Positions 44,209-55,001 are shown, counted from the first letter of the stretch. The stretch is DNA of 64,000 nt from Adiantum capillus-veneris (GCA_014529385.2 CM043953.1:65943872-66007871), one strand, 5' to 3'. The notes: generated by a model not told the origin, from the letters alone. Translations and numbers: made by a program.

Positions 44209-45365
44209 TGCATCTGTTCCTAATGCTTCTGCTGGCAGTACTTCGTCTGGCAATTCTGGTGATAAGGGCAAAAAGAAGATGCGTTGCCATTATTGTAAAG
44301 CCAATGATCACTTGATCCAGTCGTGTCCTAAGTTGAAGGCCAAAGAGGCTAAGAAGAAAGAGGGTGGTTCCACTGCAAATGCTAGTTCCACTACAAATGC
44401 AGCCATTGTTGAGTCTTCTGTGAAAGGAGACTGTGTTGTTGATATTGATGCAGAATGGGCTTTTAGCGCAGAGTGCACTTACAATCCTGTTGTCCATGAT
44501 GCATGCTTGTCAGTTGCTGCAGATTCACGTGTGGTATTTCGACAGTGGTGCTACAAAGCACATTACCTCACATCGTGAATTGTTCACCTCTCTCGAGTCT
44601 GTCCCTCATGGGAATTCAGTCACTTGTGTCAACAATGCCTCTTATCCAGTTCAAGGAGTTGGAAAGATTGTGCTCACTGCTGCTAATGGGAGTTCCTTCA
44701 CACTTGTTGATGCCCTTTATGTACCTGGGATCAAGAAGAATCTCTTGTCTGTATCCACACTTGCTAGACTTGGACTTGTAGTCAAATTTGTGGATGACAG
44801 ATGTACAGTTCATGATCTCAGTTTTGGTGATGAAATTGTTGCATCTGGGCTTTTGTACCGTGGGCTGTATAAGCTCACTTTGTATGACAAGTGTGGACAA
44901 AATTTTGCAAATGTTGTGGCAGATTCAAGGGCTATTTCAGATGCAAAACTTTGGCATGCACGTTTTGGTCATCTGAATTTTGCCAGTTTGCTGCGTTTGC
45001 AGAAATCTGATATGGTTGCTTCTTTGCCGCCTCTTGAAGCACCTGTCAAACATGTTTGTGAAGGCTGTATTTTGGGTAAGATGCAGCGTTCTAAATTTCC
45101 AAAGGATAGTTCAGCTCGGGCCACATGCAGGTTGCAGCTTGTGCATAGTGATGTTTGTGGGCCCATGCAAACTCCGTCCTTGGCCAATTACCTGTACTTC
45201 GTGACTTTCATTGATGATTACTCCAGGCATGCATGGGTATTTCCGCTTAAAGCGAAGTCCGAAGTTTTTATGTGCTTCAAACAATTTCTGGCTATGGCTG
45301 AAAATGTCTCGATGTACTATGGACACCCTCCGTTCCGATCGAGGGGAGGAGTATATGTCTCATGA
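44209..45365 (+). pseudogene. Copia B nucleocapsid, protease and integrase N-part
   Basis: Zinc knuckle CHYCKANDHLIQSC at 44282-44325. Protease YFDSGATKHITSHRE after a 2-bp loss near 44528. Then VDALYVPGIKKNLLSVSTLA. The integrase zinc finger reads LWHARFGHLNFASLLRL...CEGCILGKMQRSKF; the core starts LQLVHSDVCGPM (first Asp) and FIDDYSRHAWVFPLKAKSEV. A 1-bp shift near 45325 separates it from the next frame, which carries LRSDRGEEY. Confidence 0.88.
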
Positions 45366-46060
45366 ATTTAATGCATTTCTGGCTAGTGGTGGGATAAAAC
45401 ACCAATGTACAGTGCCTTATACACCTCAGCAAAATGGTGTTGCTGAGAGGAAAAACAGGTCACTGATGGAAATGGCACGATGTATGGTCAAAAGTCAAGC
45501 TTTACCGCATTCTTTTTGGCTTGAGGCCATCATGTGTGCCACTTATGTACTTAATAGGTGTCCTACGAAAGCTTTGCAGTCTATTACTCCATATGAAGTA
45601 TGGCATGATAGAAAGCCTTCTATTGAGCACATGTGTGTTTTTGGCTGTTTGGCATACGCTTTGGTGCCACAAGTGCAGCGCAGAAAATTGGATGATAAGG
45701 CTGTCAAATGTATTTTTGTTGGTCATAGTGCTGAAAGCAAAGGTTACAGGTTGTATCATCCGCAAACAAAACGTATTCTGGTTTCTCGGGATGTAGTGTT
45801 TGTGGAAGATTCTGTTCAGCCCTTGCTGTCATGTACTAGAGACAGTAATGTAAGCTCACATGACATTTATGACACTTTGTTGCCTCTTTTCAGTAGTGGA
45901 AATACGAATGTAAGTTCCAATGAGACAAATGTACAGCCTATGGGGGTTTCTGAAAATGTTTTAGATCAGCCTATTACTGATGCAGATGTACATGATGTAC
46001 TTGATGAGGAAAGGGCTGAAAATGAGCAGGCTAGAGGTATGCCAAAATGGCTGTGCACAC
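45330..46060 (+). pseudogene. Copia B integrase C-part
   Basis: LRSDRGEEYMSHEFNAF (second Asp), TPQQNGVAERKNRSLMEMAR (Glu), then KLDDKAVKCIFVGHSAESKG and KRILVSRDVVFVEDSV. The frame shifts near 46035 into the RT frame. The deletion in copia A lacks the counterpart of 44807-45349. Confidence 0.88.
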
Positions 46061-47717
46061 TTTGCGTGACAGTAAATTGGATGCACCTTTGTCTAGTCGT
46101 ACTCGCTCAGGCTCTCGCCATGCATCTTATGTATCAGATTGTTATGCTTTGGCTGTGTCTAGCTTACATGATGTTGAGGAGGCTCTGTCTTTTGATGAAG
46201 CACAGAATTCAGAAAATTGGATGGCTGCCATGCAATCAGAATATGATGCACTTATAGAGAATGACACATGGACTTTATGTGATTTGCCTCCTGGCAAAAA
46301 GGCCATTGGTACGAAGTGGGTTTACAAGTTGAAACGCAAACCGGATGGTGAGATCGATTGCCATAAGGCTCGACTTGTTGCAAAGGGTTATGCACAGCAA
46401 AAAGGTATAGATTATGAAGAGACTTTTGCTCCCACTTGTCGTATGACTACTGTGCGTTTTCTATGTGCATTGGCAGCTCATTTTGGTTGGGATGTACATC
46501 AATCAGACATTGTTAGTGCTTTCTTGCATGGTGACATATTTGAGGAAGTTTATGTAATGCAGCCTCGCGGTTTTGTCATAAAAGGACAAGAGGACAAAGT
46601 GTGCAAATGTAAGAAGGCTTTGTATGGGTTGAAGCAATCTCCTCGTGCTTGGTATGAGAAAGCTGACACTCATTTGGTTAAACGAGGCTTTCGTAACAGT
46701 CCAACAGAAAGAACATTGTATGACAAGCGTGAGGATGATGTATTTCTCATTGTGGTTCTTTATGTTGATGATTTGCTGATCACTGAACCAAATGAGAGAC
46801 ATATTGCTGAATTTAAGGCTGATTTGAATGCTACTTTCAAGATGAAAGATTTGGGGCTGTTGCATCATTACTTGGGTATACAGTTTAAGCAGTGTGATGG
46901 TGGTATTGCCTTGTGTCAGAAAAGTTACATAGAGACATTGCTATGTAAGTTTGGACTTGAGGATTGCAAACCTATTGCCACTCCCATGGAAACAGGTTTG
47001 AAGTTGAGTCTACATGATGCTGGCGATCCTGCTGATGTCACTCTTTACCAAACTGCTGTTGGCTGCCTCATTTATGTATGCAACACGAGGCCGGATATTC
47101 AGTTTGCAGTCTCACAGGTCAGTAGATTTATGCATAGCCCAGGGTCTAAGCATTGGCAGGCTGTCAAGAGGATTTTCCGCTACCTTAGTGGCACTTTACA
47201 TCTTGGCTTGTTTTATCCCAAGGGGGGATCATTGCCGCCAGACTTACATGCTTTTTCGGACTCAGATTGGGCTGGTTGTTTTGACACGCGAGTGTCCACA
47301 AGTGGTTTTTGTTTCATGCTTGGCAGTTCATGTATATCATGGTTGAGCAAGAAGCAACCTACTGTGGCCACTTCGAGTTGTGAGGCTGAGTACAGGGCAG
47401 TCTTCACAGCTACGGTTGAGTGTGTATGGCTCAGACGTCTTATGGCTGATTTGGGTGTTGGACACGACACTGCCAGCACTATCTACACTCACAGTCAGAG
47501 CGCATTGGCAGTTGCGAGGAACCCAATTTTTCATGCTCGCACAAAGCACATTGAGGTGCATTACCACTATGTCAGGGAGAGGCTCTCAGCAGGAGAGATC
47601 AGCTTGGCTTATGTGCCAACACAGGACAACCTTGCAGATCTTTTCACAAAGGCATTGTCTCGTGAGAAGCTTGAAGCTTTCCGCAAAGCTTTGGGCTTAC
47701 TCTCCTATGTGGACTGA
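46047..47717 (+). CDS. Copia B reverse transcriptase-RNase H
   Basis: Uninterrupted 556-codon frame. RT: NDTWTLCDLPPGKKAIGTKW, KARLVAKGYAQQKGIDYEET, VHQSDIVSAFLHGDIFEEVY (catalytic Asp read as D-I-V-S-A-F-L), LYGLKQSPRAWYEK, VVLYVDDLLI (YVDD). RNase H: AFSDSDWAGCFDTRVSTSGF, SSCEAEYRAVFTATVECVWL, HTKHIEVHYH-type end (ARTKHIEVHYHYVRERLS), then VPTQDNLADLFTKALSREKL. Normally it is part of one gag-pol polyprotein, so it has no start of its own. Confidence 0.92.
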   Translation: MAVHTLRDSKLDAPLSSRTRSGSRHASYVSDCYALAVSSLHDVEEALSFDEAQNSENWMAAMQSEYDALIENDTWTLCDLPPGKKAIGTKWVYKLKRKPDGEIDCHKARLVAKGYAQQKGIDYEETFAPTCRMTTVRFLCALAAHFGWDVHQSDIVSAFLHGDIFEEVYVMQPRGFVIKGQEDKVCKCKKALYGLKQSPRAWYEKADTHLVKRGFRNSPTERTLYDKREDDVFLIVVLYVDDLLITEPNERHIAEFKADLNATFKMKDLGLLHHYLGIQFKQCDGGIALCQKSYIETLLCKFGLEDCKPIATPMETGLKLSLHDAGDPADVTLYQTAVGCLIYVCNTRPDIQFAVSQVSRFMHSPGSKHWQAVKRIFRYLSGTLHLGLFYPKGGSLPPDLHAFSDSDWAGCFDTRVSTSGFCFMLGSSCISWLSKKQPTVATSSCEAEYRAVFTATVECVWLRRLMADLGVGHDTASTIYTHSQSALAVARNPIFHARTKHIEVHYHYVRERLSAGEISLAYVPTQDNLADLFTKALSREKLEAFRKALGLLSYVD

Positions 47718-47792
47718 TCCTGTCCTCAGGGCATGGCACTTCCCTTTACTCATGTGCCAGCTCTCGTTCACCGCATCACTCCAGGGGAGATT

Positions 47793-48019
47793 TGTTACCA
47801 TATACATGTGGTAGTGATGTGTGTGAACACACTAGGACCGCCGGGGCATTTTTTCCCTCTTTAGGAGGTTTTTTCCCCCGTGCATTGTATATACGCCCAT
47901 CACTCTAGGGCTATCTATCTTTCCATTGCACACGAAGTAATACACTCTCTATTGTGTGCCTTGAGCTTCCTTCGTCTTCTCCAAGCTGTGTGTGTTTCTC
48001 TGCAACCCTAATTCCAACA
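47793..48019 (+). repeat. 3' LTR of copia B
   Basis: 227 bp, TGTTACCATATACA to ATTCCAACA. Purine tract AGGGGAGATT just before it. Confidence 0.95.
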
Positions 48020-48784
48020 ATTACGACATGATTCTTGGTTAGCATTGGTTATTTCAATATGATCCAGCAATTAGCTTTCGAGGACATACTATCAATTTGT
48101 TCAAAGATGGACGTGAATTGACTTTACACGGGATTTCTCATGTGGAAAAAGTGATTCAAGCCTCACGTGTACCAGTCAAACAACATGATACAGTGGATTA
48201 TGAAATGAATATGATCCCCAATGCAGATGCAGATATTATTATTGATGAATTTTTGAATTCATAAACTTCTCCTGAATCAATTGATGAAGACAAAGATAAA
48301 GATATAGTTGTAGATTCTGAGTCTGAAGACGACTATGCTTTCTTTGATTCTTTACTGGATGATGATATGCCAATTACAAGTCATGAAGTTACAGTTCTTG
48401 AAGATGATTCTGAAGAATTTTGGGATTCGTTATTGGAAGATGATTACAGTTGCAAGCCAAAATCCTCTCGAGTGATTACTAAAGTTGAAGTTACCCCATC
48501 TGAAGAGTACCTTGAGAAGATTTCCTCTTCCCCAAATATTTCGCAGTTACTGGAAGATTTTGAACCAGAAATCTTACATCGCATAAAGGATTTTGAAGAT
48601 CAACCTCTTGTTGCAGTCAACCCGATTAAACCAGATTCCTCTAAAAAGTCTTTGAACAATGCAATGACATGGGACTTAGCAGTCAAAGCAAAAAGGTTTC
48701 GCAAGAAGCAAAGGTTAAAGACAAAGGTTTCCGATAACTCAAAGATTGAAGATTTTCGAAGATTCAATGCTTTTCCAGAGTTCT
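48020..48784 (+). pseudogene. Element E protease tail and acidic region
   Basis: Resumes at YDMILG of the gypsy protease, equivalent to 38002 in C. A stop at about 48261 is followed by the acidic region, open from 48367 to 48810 (YLEKISSSPNISQLLEDFEP, then DLAVKAKRFRKKQRLKTKVS). Similar to the C copy over its whole length. Confidence 0.75.
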
Positions 48785-48839
48785 ATCAACATCAGAAGTC
48801 ATTTCTTTGACACGGGCTCTCATTTTAAATGGGAGGGAA

Positions 48840-49273
48840 TGTCACGATTGTGACTATGTTAACATCAATACATCTACTCCTAGTTGTAGATACGCGAAGT
48901 GCCATGCCAAGGAGGACCCCTGCGCTTGGATGGTCACACCCCTTCACCCAAAGGACGTGTCTCTTCGCCAAAAGCCACACTCCTTCGACGACTGGTCACA
49001 CCCCTTCGTTCTACGGGTGCGACTCTTCGCCCAATGGTTGCAACTCTTCGCGGAAAGGATGTGTCTTTTTGCCTAAAGTCATGTCTCTTCACAAAGAGAC
49101 ATGCCTCTTCACTGATGACTATTCAATTCCTATAAAAAGGAACCCTTGTATCACACTTTCAATCAATCAAACACAGAGTCTTCTAAGTCTTGTCTCGAGT
49201 ACAGTTCAAGTTTCTTAAGTCTTAATCATGAGTTTAAGTACTTGATTAAGGATTAGCACCTAGAATCCTCACA
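48840..49273 (+). repeat. 3' LTR of E
   Basis: 434 bp, TGTCACGATTGTGAC to AGAATCCTCACA, preceded by the polypurine tract AAATGGGAGGGAA. Confidence 0.94.
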
Positions 49274-49779
49274 CCGATACCTTGATTTGATATAGAGTCA
49301 CTGATGTCTCTTTGGGTTTCAGGGATACTGTGGACTGACAGTATTTTGCTGTAATGACTTTAAGATTTGGAATTCCCAATAATATGATACTGATTTGTAC
49401 TTGACTTGTTTAAGTGCAAGAAATGATAGACGAAATGACTGCAACATTTCGGTCCGATAAATCTCTATAGACATGATTGCAATAAGGATTAGTCAATCGG
49501 GCATCTGAGAGGTCCTGACTGGATCTAGATGCGATTGCTAAATAGGTTGCCGATTAATCATGGTCTGAGATGGGAATGATTGTTAAATGTGATTTGTCAT
49601 GTGATGTCCTGTGATGTCAAGTGATGTCCTGTGATGTGACTATCGATTGGTACATGTGCTAGATGTGTTGTTCCTAGTGCATCGGTACTAACATTCAGTG
49701 TCTACTAAGACAGTTTATGGCCTCTGTTTGTTTTGCAGGCGTAATCGAGGGCGATTACAATGCTTTCAAGAGAGGGGTA
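49274..49779 (+). other. 3' untranslated region of D
   Basis: Non-coding. Four copies of GTGATGTC at exact 10-bp spacing (49601, 49611, 49621, 49631). A purine-rich tract (AAGAGAGGGGTA) ends at the 3' LTR. Confidence 0.7.
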
Positions 49780-50356
49780 TGTCACAAACTTTTGATATGG
49801 CATGTCCCGACACACTCTCAGAATGGGGCAACAGAACCGGTGCAGCGGGACAGCCCCGTGAAACGCGGAAAATCCGTTAACGTGGCACTGCCGTACGGAC
49901 CTTTGTAATTTGCGGCGCAAAAAGCAAAAACTGATTGACATGGCAAAGCTGTACGGAAGCTACTTTTTACTCTGCTGAATGCTACGCAAGGCATTTTGAG
50001 AAGCTTTTGGACTCAATTGCTTTATTTTGGAAAAGCTTAAGAGATTTTGGATTATTGCTTTTGAGGCTCTGCTTTTGGGCATCCCTTGTAACCTTTAAAT
50101 ATGTGGACAGGGCTCTCACAACTCAGAGCATCTGGACGCAGAGTCTGAGAGTGAGAACCCTTCCACTCTCTTGTACTTTGAACACATATTAATACAAAAA
50201 GAAATACCGAAAGGGGCGCAAGTCTTTGGGGCCAATATCTCTAGGCACGGAACTCCGCCGGGCCGCGTCGAATCAATTGTGAACTGTGAACTGTTTTGAA
50301 GTGAATCTCTGCTGTGTCGCGGTAGAATCTTGACTGGAGTGACCAAGTTTGTTACA
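49780..50356 (+). repeat. 3' LTR of D
   Basis: 577 bp. It differs from the 5' LTR by a small duplication and scattered substitutions, so D is not recent. Confidence 0.93.
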
Positions 50357-50361
50357 CATCA

Positions 50362-50917
50362 TGCAATTGAAAGTTGCCGATGCATTAGTTAATCCGAAAG
50401 GAATCACCAAGAATTCGTATAAGCCAAAAGAAGTATGGAAAGCAGTCTTGGGGGTATCTTGTGGAATCACCTTGATCTGGTGATAGCCGCTCTTTGGATC
50501 AATCCTGCTGAAAATCTTGGCGCCACCCAGGCGATCCAAAATGCCATCAATTCGTGGAATGTGAAACGTATTCTTCATAGTTGTTTTGTTGAGTGCTCGA
50601 TAGTCGATGCACATTCTGAAGGTGCCATCCTTTTTCTGAACAAGAAGAACTGGAGAACAAAAGGACGAGCTACTAGGATTAATCAACCCATGACTAAGTA
50701 GGTCTTCCACTTGCTTCCTAATTTCCTCTTGTTGAGGATGGCTCACTCGATAAGGCACAATATAGGGAGGAGAGCTACCAAAGATGTTATCTATTTGATG
50801 ATCTTTAGGCCTTTCTGGAGGTAGTTGATAAGGAAGATCTTCTGAAAAACAATCTTTATACTTTTCCAAGATTGAGTTGCTCGTGATTTTCAACATGCAT
50901 CTCATCATGACTATCAT
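50362..50917 (-). pseudogene. Gypsy F RT, N-terminal part
   Basis: YRVSHPQQEEIRKQVEDLL, then CSPVLLVQKKDGTFRMCIDY, then FSRIDPKSGYHQI (catalytic Asp position, LDL read as IDP) and FGLTNASATFNCMM, ending at the CATCA target site. Together with 30668-31248 it forms one RT. Confidence 0.88.
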
Positions 50918-51578
50918 TTACATAAAGCAAACAACATTGCACACAATCCTTAATTGCTATGGAGGCTTGAGTATGGCTTACCATGGGTATGGTGTCCCCA
51001 CTTACGTCTGCTTTGATCTCGTACTTTTTGCCTTTATGGGTGAACTTGACGGTCTTCTTTTGAGAGTAGATAGCCGAGTCCACTCCATGGCTCCAAGGCA
51101 TGCCAAGTATGACATTTGCGGCTTCAAGATCTGCAATGCAAAAGGTGTCTTGATCTTTGAAACCTTGAAGCTCAAATTTAAGCTTGCCGATGTAGGGTAC
51201 AACTGTCTTCAATGTGTCTTTGTCATTGGCATTTAGGGCTTGGTGAATCTCATTTAGAGCTTGGTGAATCTCTAGGGATGTCTCCATGTCGTCATTCTTC
51301 AAGCCAAGTTCTTTGGCTAAATTTCAAGCGATGGAATTTTCGTTTGCCGCGGGATCGATTAGAAACAAAGCTTGCTTTCCTTGAAATTGTCCCCAAGCCT
51401 TAAGTAATTGATGCATTGCTGTAGTATGGTTTGTATTGCCAACCACATCTCGTATAGCGTTGATTGTGGCCATTGGCTTGGCTTTATCTTCAGAAGGAAC
51501 CTTGTTGTTTCCTTTGTTTGCACACTGCTTTGCTATGTGTCCCTCTTTACCACATTTGAAGCACTTCCCTTCTTTCAT
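50856..51578 (-). pseudogene. Gypsy F zinc knuckle and protease
   Basis: CFKCGKEGHIAKQC knuckle near 51540-51565. The protease site reads ALFLIDPAANENSIA, where D-[ST]-G-A is expected, followed at once by a stop at about 51327. A second frame continues with a duplicated EIHQALN heptapeptide and VILGMPWSHGVDSAI, the C-terminal ILG motif. Inactive protease. Confidence 0.8.
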
Positions 51579-52250
51579 ATATTGCTGTTTTTCTTCCTCA
51601 GTAAACTATTTCCTTGGAGGATATTAGGTTGAATAAAACTGGGGAGCACCAGAAAATGAGTAGGGTTTAACCTTCTTTGGATTTGAAGCTGATTTTTGGT
51701 GCTGATTTTGTCCTTCTTTAGGGACTGAATTTGCTTCCCAATTGGCTTGCCTCTTCTTATTTCTCTTCGAAAGAGAGTCTCCACTATTATGCTCCAACTC
51801 CCATGTCTCAACATGGTCTATGAGTTTCCCAAGATTAGAGCAAGAGTAATGATTTAGAGCAGTGCGAAGTTTAAAATGCAAACCTCCCTGAAACTTCCTT
51901 AATTTTTCAGAGTTGCTGATCTTCTTGAAGTGTTGGACTTTCAAAAGTAGCTCCCAAAACCTCTTGATGTAGTCTTCCAAAGATTCATTTTTCCTTTGCC
52001 ACAAGCGGTCCCACTCCATCTTGACATCCCTCTTGAGACGGACAGGAAGAAATTGGGACTGTGGCATGCAGACAAAACTTCTCCACGATCTTGGGGCAAC
52101 ACCATCATACTCCAATCCCGTCCACCGAGTGTGAGCTAGATCGGTCAAATGTAAAGCTGCAAACTTAATCTTCTCCTTCTCTTTATTCTTCTCATGACCA
52201 TACATTATTTGAAATTTACGAACAAATTTTAAAAGAAGATTATGATTTTG
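51579..52250 (-). pseudogene. Gypsy F gag (N-terminus displaced by G)
   Basis: FVRKFQIMYGHEKNKEKEKI, then FAALHLTDLAHTRWTGLEYD (Retrotrans_gag core, W-T for WW) and RKNESLEDYIKRFWELLLKV. A basic linker follows, up to the knuckle. The upstream end is cut at 52250 by the G LTR, and the codons before it are LTR sequence. Confidence 0.8.
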
Positions 52251-53021
52251 TGTAACGTGCACATATAACCCTATGTGTACGTGGACAAGCTACTTCATGA
52301 CAAGGGTTCAATTAGCTTAGCTTAGGAAGTGTTCTGGCACTTTTGTAAGTCTATTCGCAGACCGTGCATGTCCAGGCACTTAGAGTAGATGCATATCCTC
52401 TGGTTGCACACAGCATGATCATCAATTGTACCATCAGAATCCATCAGGAGCATTTTATAGTGCAGAAAACCTATTTTTCCTATTTTAAGCACTTTTCACT
52501 TATTATTAATAAGTGACTTTGTTGGGAAACTGGGTAGGGCAATCTGGCTAAGGATCTATATATAAAAAGCTCGCGCTAGCACTTTCTGGCAGAAGAGGCA
52601 GCAGGGACCACAAGTCTGACAGTGTATCGTCTCAGCAAGACCCCCGGTAGGAACTCCTAGCGTTTTTCAGCCATCAAGGCAGCCTAGCGTTTTCAGCATT
52701 TGCAGATCAGCCCCAACGTTTTGCAGTTTGCAGGTCTTGCCTGGCATTAGCAATTCACAGCAGCTTCCGTAGCGTTTCTGTAGCAGATAGCAGACCAGTC
52801 TAGCATTTTTGCAATTGCAGACTACGGTCAGCGTTTTGCAGATTCCCAACAACAGAACCATTCATTGCATCAACGTTTTGCATTTTCAACAGTTAGATTC
52901 CGTACCGCAGCCCCCAAACCTCGCACATCTCACCTTCCTGCAGCAGATCCTCGCTGCACGGTCAGATCAACCAACGTTCATCTTGAGTAAAGTTCAACAT
53001 TCACTTCCGTTGTACCTTACA
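52251..53021 (+). repeat. 5' LTR of G
   Basis: 771 bp, TGTAACGTGCAC to TTGTACCTTACA. It aligns, inverted, with the 3' LTR of H. TATA-like CTATATATAAAA at about 52555. The part after the TATA repeats the motif AGCGTTTT/AACGTTTTGCAG at least six times. Confidence 0.88.
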
Positions 53022-53022
53022 T

Positions 53023-53034
53023 TGGTATCAGAGC
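53023..53034 (+). promoter_or_regulatory. Primer-binding site of G
   Basis: TGGTATCAGAGC, perfect, one base after the LTR. Confidence 0.93.
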
Positions 53035-53376
53035 TTTGAGAGTGTTTTGTATCACTCAAGGAAAGAACCACAATAATTTTTTTTGCTTGTTGCGGTCGCA
53101 CGTAACCCAAGTCCACTTGGGCGTGTCGATTCCTCATCGTGTTTTTGAAGAGTGACAAGAAACCCAAGAAAGAAGGGCTTGTCCAGCCTCCCTTTGCTTC
53201 TCTTTTCACTCATTGAGAGCGGACCGTGCACTTAGCAGCCCGCCAATGGACGTGAGGTGGAAAAAGAAACCTTGGTGTGAGCGCAAGGCCGCCAAGGGGT
53301 ACGCCCGCGGGAAAGAGAAGAGCTCGGGTTAGAGAAGATTCTTCTCTAACACAGATTACAAGCTAAAGAAGAACCT

Positions 53377-53475
53377 CAAGATCCTCAAGAACCTCAAGAA
53401 CTCAAGGACTCAAGAACCCAAGAACACAAGAACCTCAAGGCCCCAAGTTCCTCGTGAACTTAAGAACCCAAGACT
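53377..53475 (+). repeat. CTCAAGAAC minisatellite in the G leader
   Basis: About ten imperfect copies of a 9-12-bp unit (CTCAAGAAC, CTCAAGGAC, CCCAAGAAC) directly before gag. No effect on coding is seen. Confidence 0.8.
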
Positions 53476-53493
53476 TTCATCACCCAAAGCGGA

Positions 53494-55001
53494 ATGGATA
53501 CTTCGCATGGAGGTGGCGAAGAAGAATTTTCCCCACCAGGAGGTTTTTCTGACCTCCCCCTTCCCCATCTACGCCAAGGATTGCACCAAATCCTATGGAG
53601 GCTTTGGTTAAGACGATTATGGACATGATGATACGACAAGAAGTGCAGGTGGCGAGAGCACGAAGAAAGAAAGGCAGAATTGGATTGTGAACGCGAAGAA
53701 AGAACGGCAGCCTTAGAGCGTGAGCACGAGCAAACGCGCTTGGAGGCCGAAGAAAGAAAGGTAGAATTGGATCACGAGCGCGACGCAAGAAAGGCAGAAT
53801 TGGATGCGAGCGCAAAGAAAGAAAGACAAAATTGGATCGCGAGCGCGAAGAAAGACAGTTAGCCTTGGAGCGTGAGCGCGAGCAAGCGCGCTTGGTGGCC
53901 GAAGATAGACGAGTGGCCTTGGAGTTAGAGCATGAGACGCAGAGAGACCAACGCATGCAAGAGTTTGTCCTACACGTACTCACCTCGAAACCCGAGCTGG
54001 CCAAAGATGTTGGTGGTTCATCAAGTAGCAGAGACTCGAACTCCAACAACCCCCTCACAAAGAAGATCACGTTTAGTAAGTATGATGGTAAGATGGATGC
54101 TAGTGTTATTCATTCTTGGTTGCATCAATCTAACGTTTATTTTGCGACAACTAAGAAGACAGGGAATAGCAAGGTTTTAACGACAACCATGTACCTTGCC
54201 GGTGATGCCATCAATTGGTACCACGCATGGCAAGAGGCACAGTTGGCCGCGCACCTAGAGGAAGCCGATGGAGACGCGCCCATTTCCTTCAATTGGGCTG
54301 ACTTCCAAGACAAGCTCAAGGCGCGGTTTATGCCACCACAGTACCTAGCACGGTTGAAAGACGATTGGCGCAGTCTCAAGCAAAATGGTTTGCCAGTTAC
54401 GTCTTTTTCTAATCGTGTTTTACAGCTCGGTACCCAATTGCGCAAATCGGATGATGAGCACAAGGAGGCTTTCATTTTCGGTTTGGACGACTATATCAGG
54501 TTTGACGTCGAAGTCCTCGACCCCGTAGATCTCAACAAGGCGGTAGCGATTGCTCTCGCACAAGAGATGAAACACAACAAGGGAAAGCTCAAGGAGAACA
54601 AGACTTCGCAAAGTACCTCTCAGACTTCTATGAACCCTCATAACGATAAGAATGGTAACTCTTCTAACCAATCTTCCTCTAGTCTCTCAGAAAAGAACTC
54701 ACCAAATGAACCTAAGGGTAAAGCAAATACAATTGCTAAACCTAAGCTCACTCCAGATGAAAAGACAGAACAAGGAATTTTAGGAGGATACATCACGTCA
54801 GAAGAGCAAAGAATTTATTCTAAGGAAGGTGGATGTTATCATTGTCACATCAAGGGTCACATAAAAAGAACATGTCCTAAGCTTGACATGAATAAATCTA
54901 AAGAACCCACAGAACCCACATCCTTTGTCAATGCAATAAATGAGAACACGAGTGTGACCCAAGTTTCTCATGATCCTTCCATTGATGAGTCTCTCATTAA
55001 G
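53494..55001 (+). pseudogene. Element G gag with Glu/Arg-rich coiled coil
   Basis: ATG at 53494 (MDTSHGGGEEEF). After shifts at about 53570 and 53660 a highly charged segment follows: ERKAELDCEREERTAALERE, then EQTRLEAEERKVELDHERDA, in repeats of roughly 23-30 residues, likely a long coiled coil. From 53832 the frame is open: capsid ITFSKYDGKMDASVIHSWLH, INWYHAWQEAQ, KARFMPPQYLARLKDDWRSL, then LGTQLRKSDDEHKEAFIFGL. A zinc knuckle CYHCHIKGHIKRTC lies at about 54832-54875. It stops where H is inserted, within ESLIK. Confidence 0.87.

Larger units (their letters stand above)
44205..48019 (+). mobile_element. Ty1/copia element B, 5' end deleted, inside E
   Basis: Carries nucleocapsid, protease, integrase, RT, RNase H, polypurine tract and 3' LTR (47793-48019), which ends ATTCCAACA exactly at gypsy sequence ATTACGACATG. 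The 5' LTR, primer site and capsid part of gag are absent. The left joint lies in CAAA, shared by both partners. Same family as A. Its RT-RNase H frame is intact; the others carry frameshifts. Confidence 0.92.
41696..49273 (+). mobile_element. Gag-protease gypsy element E, containing copia B
   Basis: Same family as C. LTRs at 41696-42106 (411 bp) and 48840-49273 (434 bp); flanks ACGAT and CCGAT (probable TSD with one change) in the 3' region of D. The interior runs leader, gag to 44208, then copia B from 44209 to 48019. The gypsy protease tail and acidic region resume at 48020. Relative to C, about 500 bp between gag and mid-protease are missing. Confidence 0.92.
31249..50356 (+). mobile_element. 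Ty3/gypsy chromodomain element D, containing C and E
   Basis: LTRs at 31249-31835 (587 bp) and 49780-50356 (577 bp) both start TGTCACAAAC and end TTTGTTACA. The TSD CATCA lies at 31244-31248 and 50357-50361. Without C (4446 bp plus one TSD) and E (about 7.6 kb) the element is about 7 kb. Order: gag, protease, RT, RNase H (with a 391-bp tandem duplication), integrase, chromodomain, long 3' untranslated region. All coding parts are broken. Confidence 0.93.
27704..52250 (-). mobile_element. Ty3/gypsy element F, interrupted by D and G
   Basis: Minus-strand order: gag (from 52250), protease, RT (split by D at 50361/31244), RNase H, integrase, chromodomain-like tail, polypurine tract, 3' LTR. Its 5' end lies beyond G and may lie outside the window. 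Excising D with one CATCA gives an open RT frame across the joint (FNCMM to ERIFRG). Frames carry several stops, and the protease site is changed, so F is not active. Confidence 0.85.
52251..55001 (+). mobile_element. Gypsy element G (5' part), gag type shared with H
   Basis: 5' LTR 52251-53021, primer site, leader, gag. It is inserted in the gag of F. At 55001 it is cut by element H, whose 3' LTR end begins there. The rest of G should lie right of H, outside the window. Confidence 0.88.
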
